A DNA stretch of 21,750 nucleotides from positions 1 to 21,750 of the forward strand of contig CAYHPY010000062.1 of the NCBI GenBank assembly GCA_964358485.1, read 5' to 3'. Within the stretch, counting starts at the first letter, position 1. Each line of letters opens with the position of its first letter. This DNA is from CAYHPY01 sp964358485. Lineage in GTDB: Bacteria > Elusimicrobiota > Elusimicrobia > UBA1565 > UBA9628. The notes beneath the pieces are model-generated. The model worked only from the letters and a program-made list of their open reading frames with translations, did not search any database and was not told where the DNA came from. A program made the translations under genes and the position numbers. Shown in pieces: positions 13,873-20,259 of this stretch.

Positions 13873-15923
13873 GCCGCGGGGCCATTTTCCCGTTACTCCT
13901 GGCCGCGGCCCCCTCCTTCGCCCTCCCCTCGGCCGAGCCGCTCGTCATCCGGGCCACGCGCTGGCCGGAAGGAGCGCGCCGCGGCGCCCGGACGGCTTCG
14001 ACGGTCAACCGGGACGAACTGTCCCGCGCCCAGCCCAAGAATCCCGCCGAGGCTCTGCGAGAAGAGCCCGGGGTCCTGGTCCAACAGACCATGCCCGGAC
14101 GGGCCTCCATTTCCATCCGCGGCCTCATCGGCAAGGACAATCTGGTCCTCATCGACGGCGCCCGCCTCAACAACGCGACCGCCGAAAACATCCAATCCCT
14201 GAGCGCCATCGACCCCGAGACCGTGGAATCCATGGAGGTCCTCCGGGGTCCCGGCTCGGTCCTTTACGGGGGAGACGCCCTGGGCGGGGTGGTCTACATC
14301 GTTCCCCGCCGCCGCCAAAGTTTTTCGCCGGGAACGCACCTGGGGGGGAGGATTTCCGGAACCTACCGCTCCGCCGATCAAGGCATGACCCTCCGCCTGG
14401 AGCAAATGGGCAACCGCGACGATCTGGGCTGGTTGGCGGGGGCGAGCGTCATGAATTTCGGCGACCTCGACCAAGGCGGGCGGCTGGGAACCGCCCGGCC
14501 GACGGCCTACCGCGCCCAAGCCGCCGACCTGGCCCTGGACTTCAACCGCGGGGAAACCGCCTGGCGGCTGACCTACCAGCACATGCTCCAGGCCCAGGTG
14601 CCGCGCTACGATCAGTATTTCAACGCCCGCCGCTACGCCGCGGCCGGGGGCTTCGCCGAGCTCCATTTCGACCCGGATGTCCGGGACCTTCTGGTGGCCG
14701 AAGCCAAGGCCGAGGACCTGGAGGGTCCGGCCTCGGAACTGGAGGCCAAGGCCTACTGGCACCGCCAGGAACGGGGCACCCGGCAGAGGCGAACCAATTC
14801 CAATATCCGCGAGATTTACCAGGACGTCGTCGGCACCTTCGGCCTGCGCCTGGAGGCCCTCTCCGAGCCGCATCCCTCCGTGAAGCTGCTTTACGGCGTG
14901 GAAGGTCACGAGGACCGGATTTCCAGTTCCCGCAACGACACCCACATCCTCACCGGAAGGACCGACCCCAACGACGCCAACGCCACCTACCCCGACGGCT
15001 CGCGTTTTACCTCCCTGGGTTTTTTCCTCCTGAATCAATGGTCACCTGCCCCCGCGTGGAAACTGGAAGCGGGGGGAAGGTTCACGGAGTCCTGGACCCA
15101 CACCAAATTCCGAAGCGGGGCCTTCGCGGGGACGCCTTTCGAGGACTCCTACCGAAGCTGGACCGGCGGCGCGGCCGCCTCCTGGCAGGCTTTGCCCTCC
15201 CTGGGCCTGACGGCGGGGGTCTGGCAGGGCTTTCGGCCTCCGAATCTCAACGACACCGCCGCCCTAAAAACCGCTCCGGCCGGCGTGGACGTTCCCTCCT
15301 CGGGCCTGGGCGCGGAAAAATCCTTGGGCCTGGAATTTTCGGCCCGCCACAAAGCCGGGCCCGTCCGGCAAAGCCTGGCCCTGTTTCACTCAATTCTCTC
15401 GGACCGGATCGAGCGCGTTTCGGGAACCTACAACGGCGCGGCCCTCCTCAACGGGGCCCCCGTCTTCAAACGGGCCAACACCGGGGGCGGCTACATCCAA
15501 GGCTTGGAATGGGACGGTTCCCTGGATTTGGGCGGAGGCTTCACCGCGCGGGGCAACGCCGCCTGGCTTTACGGACGCGACACCGCGGCCCGGACCGCCA
15601 TGACCCGCATGCCCCCCGCCATGGGCCTGGCCGGGCTCCGATGGGAGCGTCCGGATTTTCGATCCGTCTGGGGGGAAACCTTCGTCCGCCTGGCCGGCCG
15701 CCAAAGAAGGCTTTCCCCCTCCGACCTGACCGACCCCCGCATCAACCCCGCCGGCACCCCGAAATGGGCCACCTGGAACTGGCGCGGGGGCCTGAGCCCC
15801 ACGCCCGCCACCCGGCTGAATTTGGCCCTGGAAAACGTCCTGGACGCCGCCTACCGGGAGCACGCCTCCGGGGTGGACGCTCCGGGGCGCAATTTAATCA
15901 TTAATTTACAGTGGTTTTTTTAA
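13869..15923 (+). CDS. TonB-dependent outer-membrane receptor
   Basis: 684 residues from the TTG at 13869. The frame is open far upstream, but that part is a shadow of amt; the TTG gives a good signal peptide (MSRGAIFPLLLAAAPSFALPSA). Residues 24-30 (PLVIRAT) could be a TonB box. The plug domain (about 45-146) shows NPAEALREEPGVLVQQ, ISIRGLIGKDNLVLIDG, and VESMEVLRGPGSVLYGGDALGGVVYIV. The rest is a beta-barrel of alternating hydrophobic residues ending in NLIINLQWFF, with the terminal phenylalanine needed for outer-membrane insertion. The layout resembles haem, vitamin B12 or siderophore receptors, but the substrate cannot be told. The start overlaps the amt stop (TTGA), so the pair is translationally coupled. 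No TonB, ExbB or ABC transporter is in the window. Confidence 0.92.
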   Translation: MSRGAIFPLLLAAAPSFALPSAEPLVIRATRWPEGARRGARTASTVNRDELSRAQPKNPAEALREEPGVLVQQTMPGRASISIRGLIGKDNLVLIDGARLNNATAENIQSLSAIDPETVESMEVLRGPGSVLYGGDALGGVVYIVPRRRQSFSPGTHLGGRISGTYRSADQGMTLRLEQMGNRDDLGWLAGASVMNFGDLDQGGRLGTARPTAYRAQAADLALDFNRGETAWRLTYQHMLQAQVPRYDQYFNARRYAAAGGFAELHFDPDVRDLLVAEAKAEDLEGPASELEAKAYWHRQERGTRQRRTNSNIREIYQDVVGTFGLRLEALSEPHPSVKLLYGVEGHEDRISSSRNDTHILTGRTDPNDANATYPDGSRFTSLGFFLLNQWSPAPAWKLEAGGRFTESWTHTKFRSGAFAGTPFEDSYRSWTGGAAASWQALPSLGLTAGVWQGFRPPNLNDTAALKTAPAGVDVPSSGLGAEKSLGLEFSARHKAGPVRQSLALFHSILSDRIERVSGTYNGAALLNGAPVFKRANTGGGYIQGLEWDGSLDLGGGFTARGNAAWLYGRDTAARTAMTRMPPAMGLAGLRWERPDFRSVWGETFVRLAGRQRRLSPSDLTDPRINPAGTPKWATWNWRGGLSPTPATRLNLALENVLDAAYREHASGVDAPGRNLIINLQWFF

Positions 15924-15926
15924 TGC

Positions 15927-15958
15927 GAAACTTTTCGCCCCCCCATGTGTTCTATAAG
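15927..15958 (+). promoter_or_regulatory. ECF-type promoter candidate before the sigma factor
   Basis: GAAACTT (15927-15933), 17 bases, then TCTAT (15951-15955) resembles the sigma-E type pattern GAACTT and TCTGA. The overlapping TATAAG (15953-15958) could also act as a housekeeping -10. An ECF-like site here would mean the operon controls itself. Confidence 0.4.
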
Positions 15959-15989
15959 GGACGATGAACCGGAAACCCTTCCAGCCGTC

Positions 15990-16514
15990 ATGACTTTTCC
16001 GGCCGAGGAGTTCGAGGTTTTCGTCCGAAACTACCAAGACATGGTCTACACCACCGCGCTGCGCCTGCTCAAGGACCCGGCCGAGGCCCAGGACATGGCC
16101 CAGGAAGCCTTTCTCAAGGCCTTCGACCGCTTCGAGGACCTCAAGGACAGCCCCACCGCGGGCGGTTGGCTCAAGACCGTGACACGCAATCTAGCCCTCA
16201 ACCATCTGGAGCGCCACCGCAACCGCTACAAGCTGTTCAGCGAGTTCGCGACCGAGGACGGCGAGCCCGATTGGGCCGACCCGGCCCAGCCCGGCGCCGA
16301 CGCCGAGCTCTACGAGCGCGCCGGGACCGAGGAATTGGAGCTGGCCCTGGCCGCCCTTCCGGACGCCAAGCGCATCCCCCTGGTCCTCTTCCATTACCAC
16401 GACCTCAGCTACGAGGCCATCGCGGCCAAGCTGGGCGCCTCGGCCGCGAAAATCAAGACGGACATCTTCCGGGCGCGAGAAGCCCTTCGACGGCAACTAA
16501 CGGAACAAAAATGA
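15990..16514 (+). CDS. ECF RNA polymerase sigma factor (RpoE-like)
   Basis: 174 residues from the ATG at 15990; an in-frame ATG at 15945 would add 15 residues (MCSIRDDEPETLPAV) but lies upstream of the predicted -10, so 15990 is preferred. Region 2 is clear: FVRNYQDMVYTTALRLLKDPAEAQDMAQEAFLKAF in two parts, then the promoter-melting stretch GGWLKTVTRNLALNHLERHR. Region 4 is YHDLSYEAIAAKLGASAAKIKTDIFRAREALRR, the helix-turn-helix that reads the -35 box. No extra C-terminal domain is seen. It directs RNA polymerase to a small stress or envelope regulon. The stop overlaps the next start by 4 bases (ATGA), the usual sigma/anti-sigma layout, and an ECF-like promoter precedes it. Confidence 0.92.
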   Translation: MTFPAEEFEVFVRNYQDMVYTTALRLLKDPAEAQDMAQEAFLKAFDRFEDLKDSPTAGGWLKTVTRNLALNHLERHRNRYKLFSEFATEDGEPDWADPAQPGADAELYERAGTEELELALAALPDAKRIPLVLFHYHDLSYEAIAAKLGASAAKIKTDIFRAREALRRQLTEQK

Positions 16515-16948
16515 AAAACGAACAAGATTCGGAACGGAACTCTCCCTTGGGCCGGAAGCTGAAAAAGCTTACGGATATAAAGGCTCCCCAAGGGCTTTCC
16601 GAAAAAATCATGATGGCGGCCCAGAAGAGGGCCGCCATGGCCTGGTACCTCCGCCCGACCTGGACCTGGCCCATGCCCGCGCGCCTGGGCCTGGCTCTGG
16701 TCCTGGCGGCCCTGGCCTGGGGCGGGATGACCGCCGCGGTTCACTTCGGCCTGCCCGCGGCGGCGCTCGGGGAAAGAGTCCTGGGCCCGCTCGCTCTGCT
16801 GGGCAAGGCCGTGTTCTCGGCCTGGTGGGCGTACCGGATTCCGCTGGGAGCGCTCAGCGCCGTGATGTTTTTAAGCGCCTTGGGGGCCGCGGGCCTCCTG
16901 GCTCAAGTCGCCGGACGACCGTTGAATTTCAGGAGGAACCATTCATGA
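16511..16948 (+). CDS. Small membrane protein, probable anti-sigma factor
   Basis: 145 residues. The N-terminus (1-45) is charged and cytoplasmic, with IKAPQGLSEKIMMAAQKR resembling the short helix that many anti-sigma proteins carry before the membrane. Two or three membrane segments follow at about 57-78, 90-107 and 111-131. There is no zinc-binding HxxxCxxC motif, so it is not a ZAS-type anti-sigma. The role rests mainly on position: it overlaps the sigma gene by 4 bases and the next gene by 4 bases, which implies matched synthesis. The tail LNFRRNHS is encoded by the region containing the ribosome binding site AGGAGG (16931-16936) of the following gene. Confidence 0.6.
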   Translation: MKNEQDSERNSPLGRKLKKLTDIKAPQGLSEKIMMAAQKRAAMAWYLRPTWTWPMPARLGLALVLAALAWGGMTAAVHFGLPAAALGERVLGPLALLGKAVFSAWWAYRIPLGALSAVMFLSALGAAGLLAQVAGRPLNFRRNHS

Positions 16949-18354
16949 AGCGCATCGCCTCGCTGTCTTTGCTCCTTGCCTTGGCCGTCCCGGTCCTGGG
17001 CGCCCCCCCGGCGACCAAGCTGACGATCGTCCCGGATGAAGCGACGCAGGCGCGGGACATCATTTCCATCGGACGCGGCGTGACCTTGGAGGAAGGCATG
17101 ACCGCCAAGGACGTCGTCGTCATCTTCGGCTCCGCGGATCTTAGAGGAACCGTACAGGGCAGCGTGGCCGTCGTGGGCGGCAGCGTCCGGCTTTTCGGCA
17201 CGGTCGAGGACGACTTGGTCTCCATCGGATCGGCCTGGCTCGGGCCCAACGCCGTGGTCAAGGGCGACGCGGTGACCGTCGGCGGCTCCATGACCCTGGA
17301 AAAAGGCGCGAAGGTTCTCCAGGACAAGGTGGAACTTTCTCTCCTGAGGCCCTTCGAGAATTTCCCCTGGATCAAGGACTGGCTTCGCTACGGCCTGCTT
17401 TGGGCCCGTCCCCTGCCCCACCAGCTTCCCTGGGCCTGGGGCGTGGCCGCGGGGTTTCTCATCCTGGCCCTGCTGACGGCCGCCTGCCTGCCCGTCCCGG
17501 TGGAGCGCTGCCGGGCCGCGCTTGAAGAACGCCCGATGCACGCGGTGGCCGCCGGCCTCTTGGGCCTGACCTTGACCGGCCCGCTGGCCTTCGTCCTGCT
17601 GAGTTCGATCGTCGGGATCGTGGTCCTGCCCTTTCTGGCCTGCGCCTTATTGGCCGGAGCCTATGTCGGCAAGGTGGCCCTCTGCGGCACGGCCGGTTCC
17701 CGCCTGGGCAAAGGCCTGGGCGTGGAAGGGCTGTCGCGGCCCTTGCCCGCCGTCTTGATCGGAACCTCCTTGCTCACCTTGTTCTACGCGGTCCCCTTGC
17801 TCGGGCTGATGGCCTGGGCCCTGGCGGGGACGATCGGCTTGGGAGCGGCGCTCATGGCCGCCTTCGAAGCTCTGCGCGGAGAGGAGGGCGACCCCAAGGT
17901 CGCGGTCGGCAATCCCTTGGTCGCGGCGCCCGCGCCGTCCCAAGGGGCCGCGCCCGCCCCCGCGGCGTCGGACTCCACCCTCCTGCCCCGCGCCGGCTTC
18001 TGGGTCCGCGCCGGGGCCACCGCCATCGACGCCATGGTCTTCATCGTGGCGGCCGCCATCCTGCCGGTGCTGACCGTCGGCCTGATCGGTTGGGCCCTTT
18101 ACCAGATCGGCTTCTGGACCTGGAAAGGGACCACCTTGGGCGGCATCGTCTTCGGCATCAAGGGCGTGCGCCTGGACGGCCGCCCCATGGACTTCACAGT
18201 GGCTCTGATCCGCCACCTGGCCAGCTACCTCTCCCTGTTGGCCCTGGGCATCGGCTTCTTCTGGGCCGGCTGGGATCCGGAGCGGCAGACCTGGCACGAC
18301 AAGATCGCGGGAACCACGGTGGTCCGGGTGCCCAAAGGCGAGGCCTTGATTTGA
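16945..18354 (+). CDS. Membrane protein with bactofilin-like repeats and C-terminal RDD domain
   Basis: 469 residues. A signal peptide (1-19, LLLALAVPVLGA) leads into about 100 residues of short beta repeats (VVVIFGSADLRGTVQGSVAV, GGSVRLFGTVEDDLVSIG, GPNAVVKGDAVTVGGSM, LEKGAKV), as in polymer-forming bactofilin-like domains. These would lie outside the inner membrane. Four or five membrane segments follow (about 163-182, 200-250, 268-306), then a Pro/Ala linker (323-345) and an RDD domain (348-460) with RAGFWVRAGATAIDAMV and GWDPERQTWHDKIAGTTVV. RDD proteins are membrane proteins of uncertain role, some linked to ion transport. AGGAGG lies 8 bases before the ATG, the clearest ribosome binding site of the operon. 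Being third after the sigma and anti-sigma genes, it may sense or respond to envelope state; this is inference. Confidence 0.78.
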   Translation: MKRIASLSLLLALAVPVLGAPPATKLTIVPDEATQARDIISIGRGVTLEEGMTAKDVVVIFGSADLRGTVQGSVAVVGGSVRLFGTVEDDLVSIGSAWLGPNAVVKGDAVTVGGSMTLEKGAKVLQDKVELSLLRPFENFPWIKDWLRYGLLWARPLPHQLPWAWGVAAGFLILALLTAACLPVPVERCRAALEERPMHAVAAGLLGLTLTGPLAFVLLSSIVGIVVLPFLACALLAGAYVGKVALCGTAGSRLGKGLGVEGLSRPLPAVLIGTSLLTLFYAVPLLGLMAWALAGTIGLGAALMAAFEALRGEEGDPKVAVGNPLVAAPAPSQGAAPAPAASDSTLLPRAGFWVRAGATAIDAMVFIVAAAILPVLTVGLIGWALYQIGFWTWKGTTLGGIVFGIKGVRLDGRPMDFTVALIRHLASYLSLLALGIGFFWAGWDPERQTWHDKIAGTTVVRVPKGEALI

Positions 18355-18360
18355 TAGGAT
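18352..18360 (+). promoter_or_regulatory. Extended -10 promoter TGATAGGAT overlapping the previous stop codon
   Basis: The TGA stop of the RDD gene supplies the TGn of TGATAGGAT. AGCGCCC and the ATG at 18368 follow, 7 bases on. The mRNA would start at or next to the ATG. The sequence TAGGATAGCG is the same as in the box at 8013-8022. Confidence 0.5.
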
Positions 18361-18367
18361 AGCGCCC

Positions 18368-18625
18368 ATGAAACCCGCTCTCCTATTCGCCTTGCTGTTG
18401 TCGGCCGCCGCGTGCGGCCAGAAGGACACGCCCCAGACCGCCGCCCCCGCGGCGCCGGCCGCGCCCCCGGTCCAGGCCTCGACGCCGACCTTGACCGGCA
18501 CTCCGGAAGGCTACGTCAACAGCCTCCAGAACGACGTCCGCAAAACCCAGGACGTCCGGGACAAAGCCAACGCCGCCACCAGTCAAGCGGCCGAGGAAAT
18601 GCAGAAGGGGCTGGAAGGGCAGTAA
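18368..18625 (+). CDS. Small putative lipoprotein
   Basis: 85 residues. The N-terminus MKPALLFALLLSAAACGQ is a short lipoprotein-type signal with a cysteine at 16; the preceding residues SAAA are a loose lipobox. A Pro/Ala/Thr-rich stretch (20-45) acts as tether, and the rest (GYVNSLQNDVRKTQDVRDKA, then ATSQAAEEMQKGLEGQ) is a charged, probably helical segment. I do not recognise a family; small outer-membrane-tethered helical lipoproteins of this kind are common. It follows the sigma-factor operon but appears to have its own leaderless promoter. It is followed by the long inverted repeat at 18637-18702. Confidence 0.7.
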   Translation: MKPALLFALLLSAAACGQKDTPQTAAPAAPAAPPVQASTPTLTGTPEGYVNSLQNDVRKTQDVRDKANAATSQAAEEMQKGLEGQ

Positions 18626-18636
18626 ACCAGTTCTTT

Positions 18637-18702
18637 GGTGCCAGGTATCAACTTTCTAAACTTTCTCGTGCGCAGAAGTTAAGAAAGTGGATACCTGGCA
18701 CC
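18637..18702. repeat. 66-base near-perfect inverted repeat between convergent genes (REPIN/MITE-like)
   Basis: Left arm GGTGCCAGGTATC, then A and ACTTTCT; right arm AGAAAGT, then G and GATACCTGGCACC. Twenty of 21 outer positions pair, and a further AACTT/AAGTT stem closes a loop of 12 bases. It fills the gap between the lipoprotein stop and the stop of the convergent kinase gene. There is no T-run on either side, so it is not a standard terminator, though it could still stop or protect both transcripts. The shape fits palindromic repeats mobilised by REP-associated transposases. Confidence 0.8.
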
Positions 18703-18709
18703 GGCCTTT

Positions 18710-19603
18710 CTAACAAACCCGCACCCGGCGCAAAACTCCCGCCAAGTCGCCCTTCCTAAACACCCCCGCTCCCAGGACCATGGCGCTGGCGGTGGCCAAC
18801 GCCGTCGCGTAGGACAAGGCCGCCGCGGGGTCCGATCCCCGGGCCAAGGACCAGGCCAACCCGGCCATAAAAGTGTCGCCGCAGCCGACGGGCGACAGCG
18901 CCTTCACCCGGGGAGGGACGCAGCGGATCAGCGCGCCGCCCAGGCGGCCGACGGCGCCTTGGGCGCCCAAGGTGACGACGATGTCCGTTTCTCCCTTCGG
19001 GAGCAGCCGCCTCGGGCCCAGCCCGACGGAAAGCGCCTCCTCCTCATTAAGCTTGACCAAATCCGGCCCGGCCGCCAACCCTAACCGCAGGGCGGCCGCG
19101 CTCGCGTCAAGGAAAATGGGACGGCGGGCGGCCTTGGCCAAGCGGATGAGGCGGGCGTAAATGCCGGCGGGCACCCCCGGGGGCAGGCTGCCGGAGAGGA
19201 TGGCCAATCGGGCGCCCTTCAACTCCCGCCGGTAGACCCCCAGCAACCGGGAAATGTCTTTCGCACCCACCTTGGGACCGACCTCGTTGAGTTCGGTGGG
19301 CGCGGACCCGCCGTGCAAAACGGAAAGGCAGGTGCGGGATTCCCCCTCCGCCAACCGGACCCAGCGGGCGGAGATGCCCTCGGCGCGGACCGATTGCTCG
19401 ATGAAGCGGCCGTTATGCCCCGCAGTAAATCCCAGGACCACCGGTCGGCCGCCGAGGCGGCGGAGGACCCGGGCGGCGTTGATGCCCTTGCCTCCGGCCA
19501 GGGCCAGGACGGCCGTCAAATGGTGGCGGCGATGCGGCTCCAAGCCGGGGAGAACGGCGGTCTTGTCGAGGGAAGGATTCAGGCAAACGACGAGAGCTCG
19601 CAA
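18710..19603 (-). CDS. PfkB-family sugar kinase (1-phosphofructokinase / tagatose-6-phosphate kinase type)
   Basis: 297 residues from a TTG at 19603. The start fits the family exactly (VVCLNPSLDKTAVLPGL). PfkB signature 1 is LALAGGKGINAARVLRRLG; signature 2 is SPVGCGDTFMAGLAW with the catalytic aspartate in GCGD, where GAGD is more usual. SGSLPPGVP and LVKLNEEEALSVG are also typical of the FruK/LacC branch. It should phosphorylate a sugar phosphate such as fructose 1-phosphate with ATP in the cytoplasm; the exact substrate is uncertain. No PTS components or aldolase are nearby, so it stands alone, and a 5-dehydro-2-deoxygluconate or other sugar role is not excluded. A TTGACA/TAAAAT promoter ends 6 bases before the TTG, predicting a leaderless message. 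It converges on the lipoprotein gene across the inverted repeat. Confidence 0.85.
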   Translation of the reverse strand: MRALVVCLNPSLDKTAVLPGLEPHRRHHLTAVLALAGGKGINAARVLRRLGGRPVVLGFTAGHNGRFIEQSVRAEGISARWVRLAEGESRTCLSVLHGGSAPTELNEVGPKVGAKDISRLLGVYRRELKGARLAILSGSLPPGVPAGIYARLIRLAKAARRPIFLDASAAALRLGLAAGPDLVKLNEEEALSVGLGPRRLLPKGETDIVVTLGAQGAVGRLGGALIRCVPPRVKALSPVGCGDTFMAGLAWSLARGSDPAAALSYATALATASAMVLGAGVFRKGDLAGVLRRVRVC

Positions 19604-19609
19604 GAGGCG

Positions 19610-19639
19610 ATTTTATGCCTATTGGCCCGGGACTGTCAA
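19610..19639 (-). promoter_or_regulatory. Sigma-70 promoter of the pfkB-type kinase
   Basis: On the minus strand TTGACA (19634-19639), an 18-base spacer and TAAAAT (19610-19615), the best housekeeping promoter in the window. Only 6 bases separate the -10 box from the TTG start. The -35 box lies inside repeat copy 1. Confidence 0.7.
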
Positions 19640-19657
19640 TCATCCCAGGATGTCGGC
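19622..19657. repeat. 36-bp direct repeat, copy 1 (pairs with 20223-20258)
   Basis: Begins TTGGCCCGGGACTGTCAATC and ends GATGTCGGC. It matches copy 2 at 32 of 36 positions by hand count. It lies between the divergent kinase and rhodanese genes and supplies the kinase -35 box on the minus strand. Confidence 0.85.
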
Positions 19658-19711
19658 GGCGGGAATCTTTGGAAAAGTTGACCCCGATCATACCTGGGCC
19701 CTCCGGCCCCG

Positions 19712-19720
19712 TGGTATCCT
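19712..19720 (+). promoter_or_regulatory. Extended -10 promoter TGGTATCCT for the rhodanese
   Basis: TGGTATCCT lies 37 bases before the ATG at 19758. Unlike the other extended -10 boxes, it is followed by a real leader with a hairpin and a strong ribosome binding site. Confidence 0.45.
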
Positions 19721-19728
19721 ATCGGGGC

Positions 19729-19752
19729 GGCCGGGAAAACCGGCCAAAGGAG
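19729..19752 (+). promoter_or_regulatory. 5' leader hairpin and strong ribosome binding site of the rhodanese mRNA
   Basis: GGCCGG, loop GAAAA, CCGGCC (19729-19745) is directly followed by AAAGGAG (19746-19752), 5 bases before the ATG. If transcription starts about 7 bases after the -10 box, the hairpin is the first structure at the 5' end, an arrangement known to protect mRNA. Confidence 0.55.
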
Positions 19753-19757
19753 ACTTC

Positions 19758-20153
19758 ATGAACAACACTTCCGTCGTCGAACCCAAGACCCTCGAGCTCA
19801 CCAACGTCCAGTACTTCCAGGCCAAGCTCGCTTTCGAGATGACCCCGTGGGCCTTGAAGGGCATCCTCGACAAGACCCCCGACCAGGTTTGCATTCTGGA
19901 CGTCCGCTCCCCGGAATCTTACGCCGCCGGCCACATCCCCGCCGCGATGAACGTTCCTTTGGCGGATCTCGTCTCCAAGCTGGGAACTTTGCCGAAGAAC
20001 AAGACCATCGTGACCTACTGCTCCAACCTCACTTGCGCGTTGGCCCCCAAGGCCGCTTTGGAATTGGCCCAGAAGGGCTTCAAGGTCATGCAGCTCATGG
20101 GCGGCATGGCGACTTGGCAGGAGAACGGCTTCCCGGTCGAGAAGAAGGCTTAA
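19758..20153 (+). CDS. Single-domain rhodanese (sulfurtransferase)
   Basis: 131 residues. The rhodanese core is ILDVRSPESYAAGHIPAAMNVPLADL, then the active-site loop C88-SNLT-C93 in VTYCSNLTCALAPKAA, and VMQLMGGMATWQENGFPVE. C88 would carry the persulfide; the second cysteine at 93 is unusual and could make a disulfide or polysulfide switch. An N-terminal helix of about 35 residues (NVQYFQAKLAFEMTPWALKG) precedes the domain, as in a group of short rhodaneses of unknown partner. No signal peptide, so cytoplasmic. The AAAGGAG site with 5-base spacing, the leader hairpin and uniform C/G-ending codons suggest high expression. The gene is bracketed by two copies of a 36-bp repeat and followed by a terminator-like hairpin. 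Confidence 0.9.
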   Translation: MNNTSVVEPKTLELTNVQYFQAKLAFEMTPWALKGILDKTPDQVCILDVRSPESYAAGHIPAAMNVPLADLVSKLGTLPKNKTIVTYCSNLTCALAPKAALELAQKGFKVMQLMGGMATWQENGFPVEKKA

Positions 20154-20172
20154 CTCAAGCTCAAAGTCGAAA

Positions 20173-20213
20173 CGGGGCGCTTTCCCGAAGGGGAGGGCAC
20201 CCCGCCCTTTTTT
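20173..20213 (+). terminator. Rho-independent terminator after the rhodanese
   Basis: AGGGC (20194-20198), a 5-base loop and GCCCT (20204-20208) are followed by six T. An alternative longer fold pairs CGGGG (20173-20177) with CCCCG (20200-20204) around an inner CCC-GAA-GGG hairpin. It sits 20-60 bases after the stop codon. Confidence 0.7.
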
Positions 20214-20222
20214 GCGCTCCTC

Positions 20223-20252
20223 TTGGCCCGGGACCGTTAATCATCCTATGAT
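20223..20252 (+). promoter_or_regulatory. Promoter of the M28 peptidase, 7 bases before the ATG
   Basis: TTGGCC (20223-20228), 18 bases and TATGAT (20247-20252), then GTCGGCC and ATG at 20260. The two boxes are part of repeat copy 2. No ribosome binding site is seen, so the mRNA would be leaderless. Confidence 0.5.
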
Positions 20253-20258
20253 GTCGGC
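20223..20258. repeat. 36-bp direct repeat, copy 2 (pairs with 19622-19657)
   Basis: Begins TTGGCCCGGGACCGTTAATC and ends GATGTCGGC. The four differences from copy 1 include the two that turn CAGGAT into TATGAT, giving this copy a plus-strand -10 box, and two within the minus-strand -35 box. Confidence 0.85.
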
Positions 20259-20259
20259 C

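Noticed and set aside
19729..19745. GGCCGG/CCGGCC hairpin as a terminator
   Set aside because: It is followed by a ribosome binding site and start codon, not a T-run, and lies downstream of a promoter-like box.
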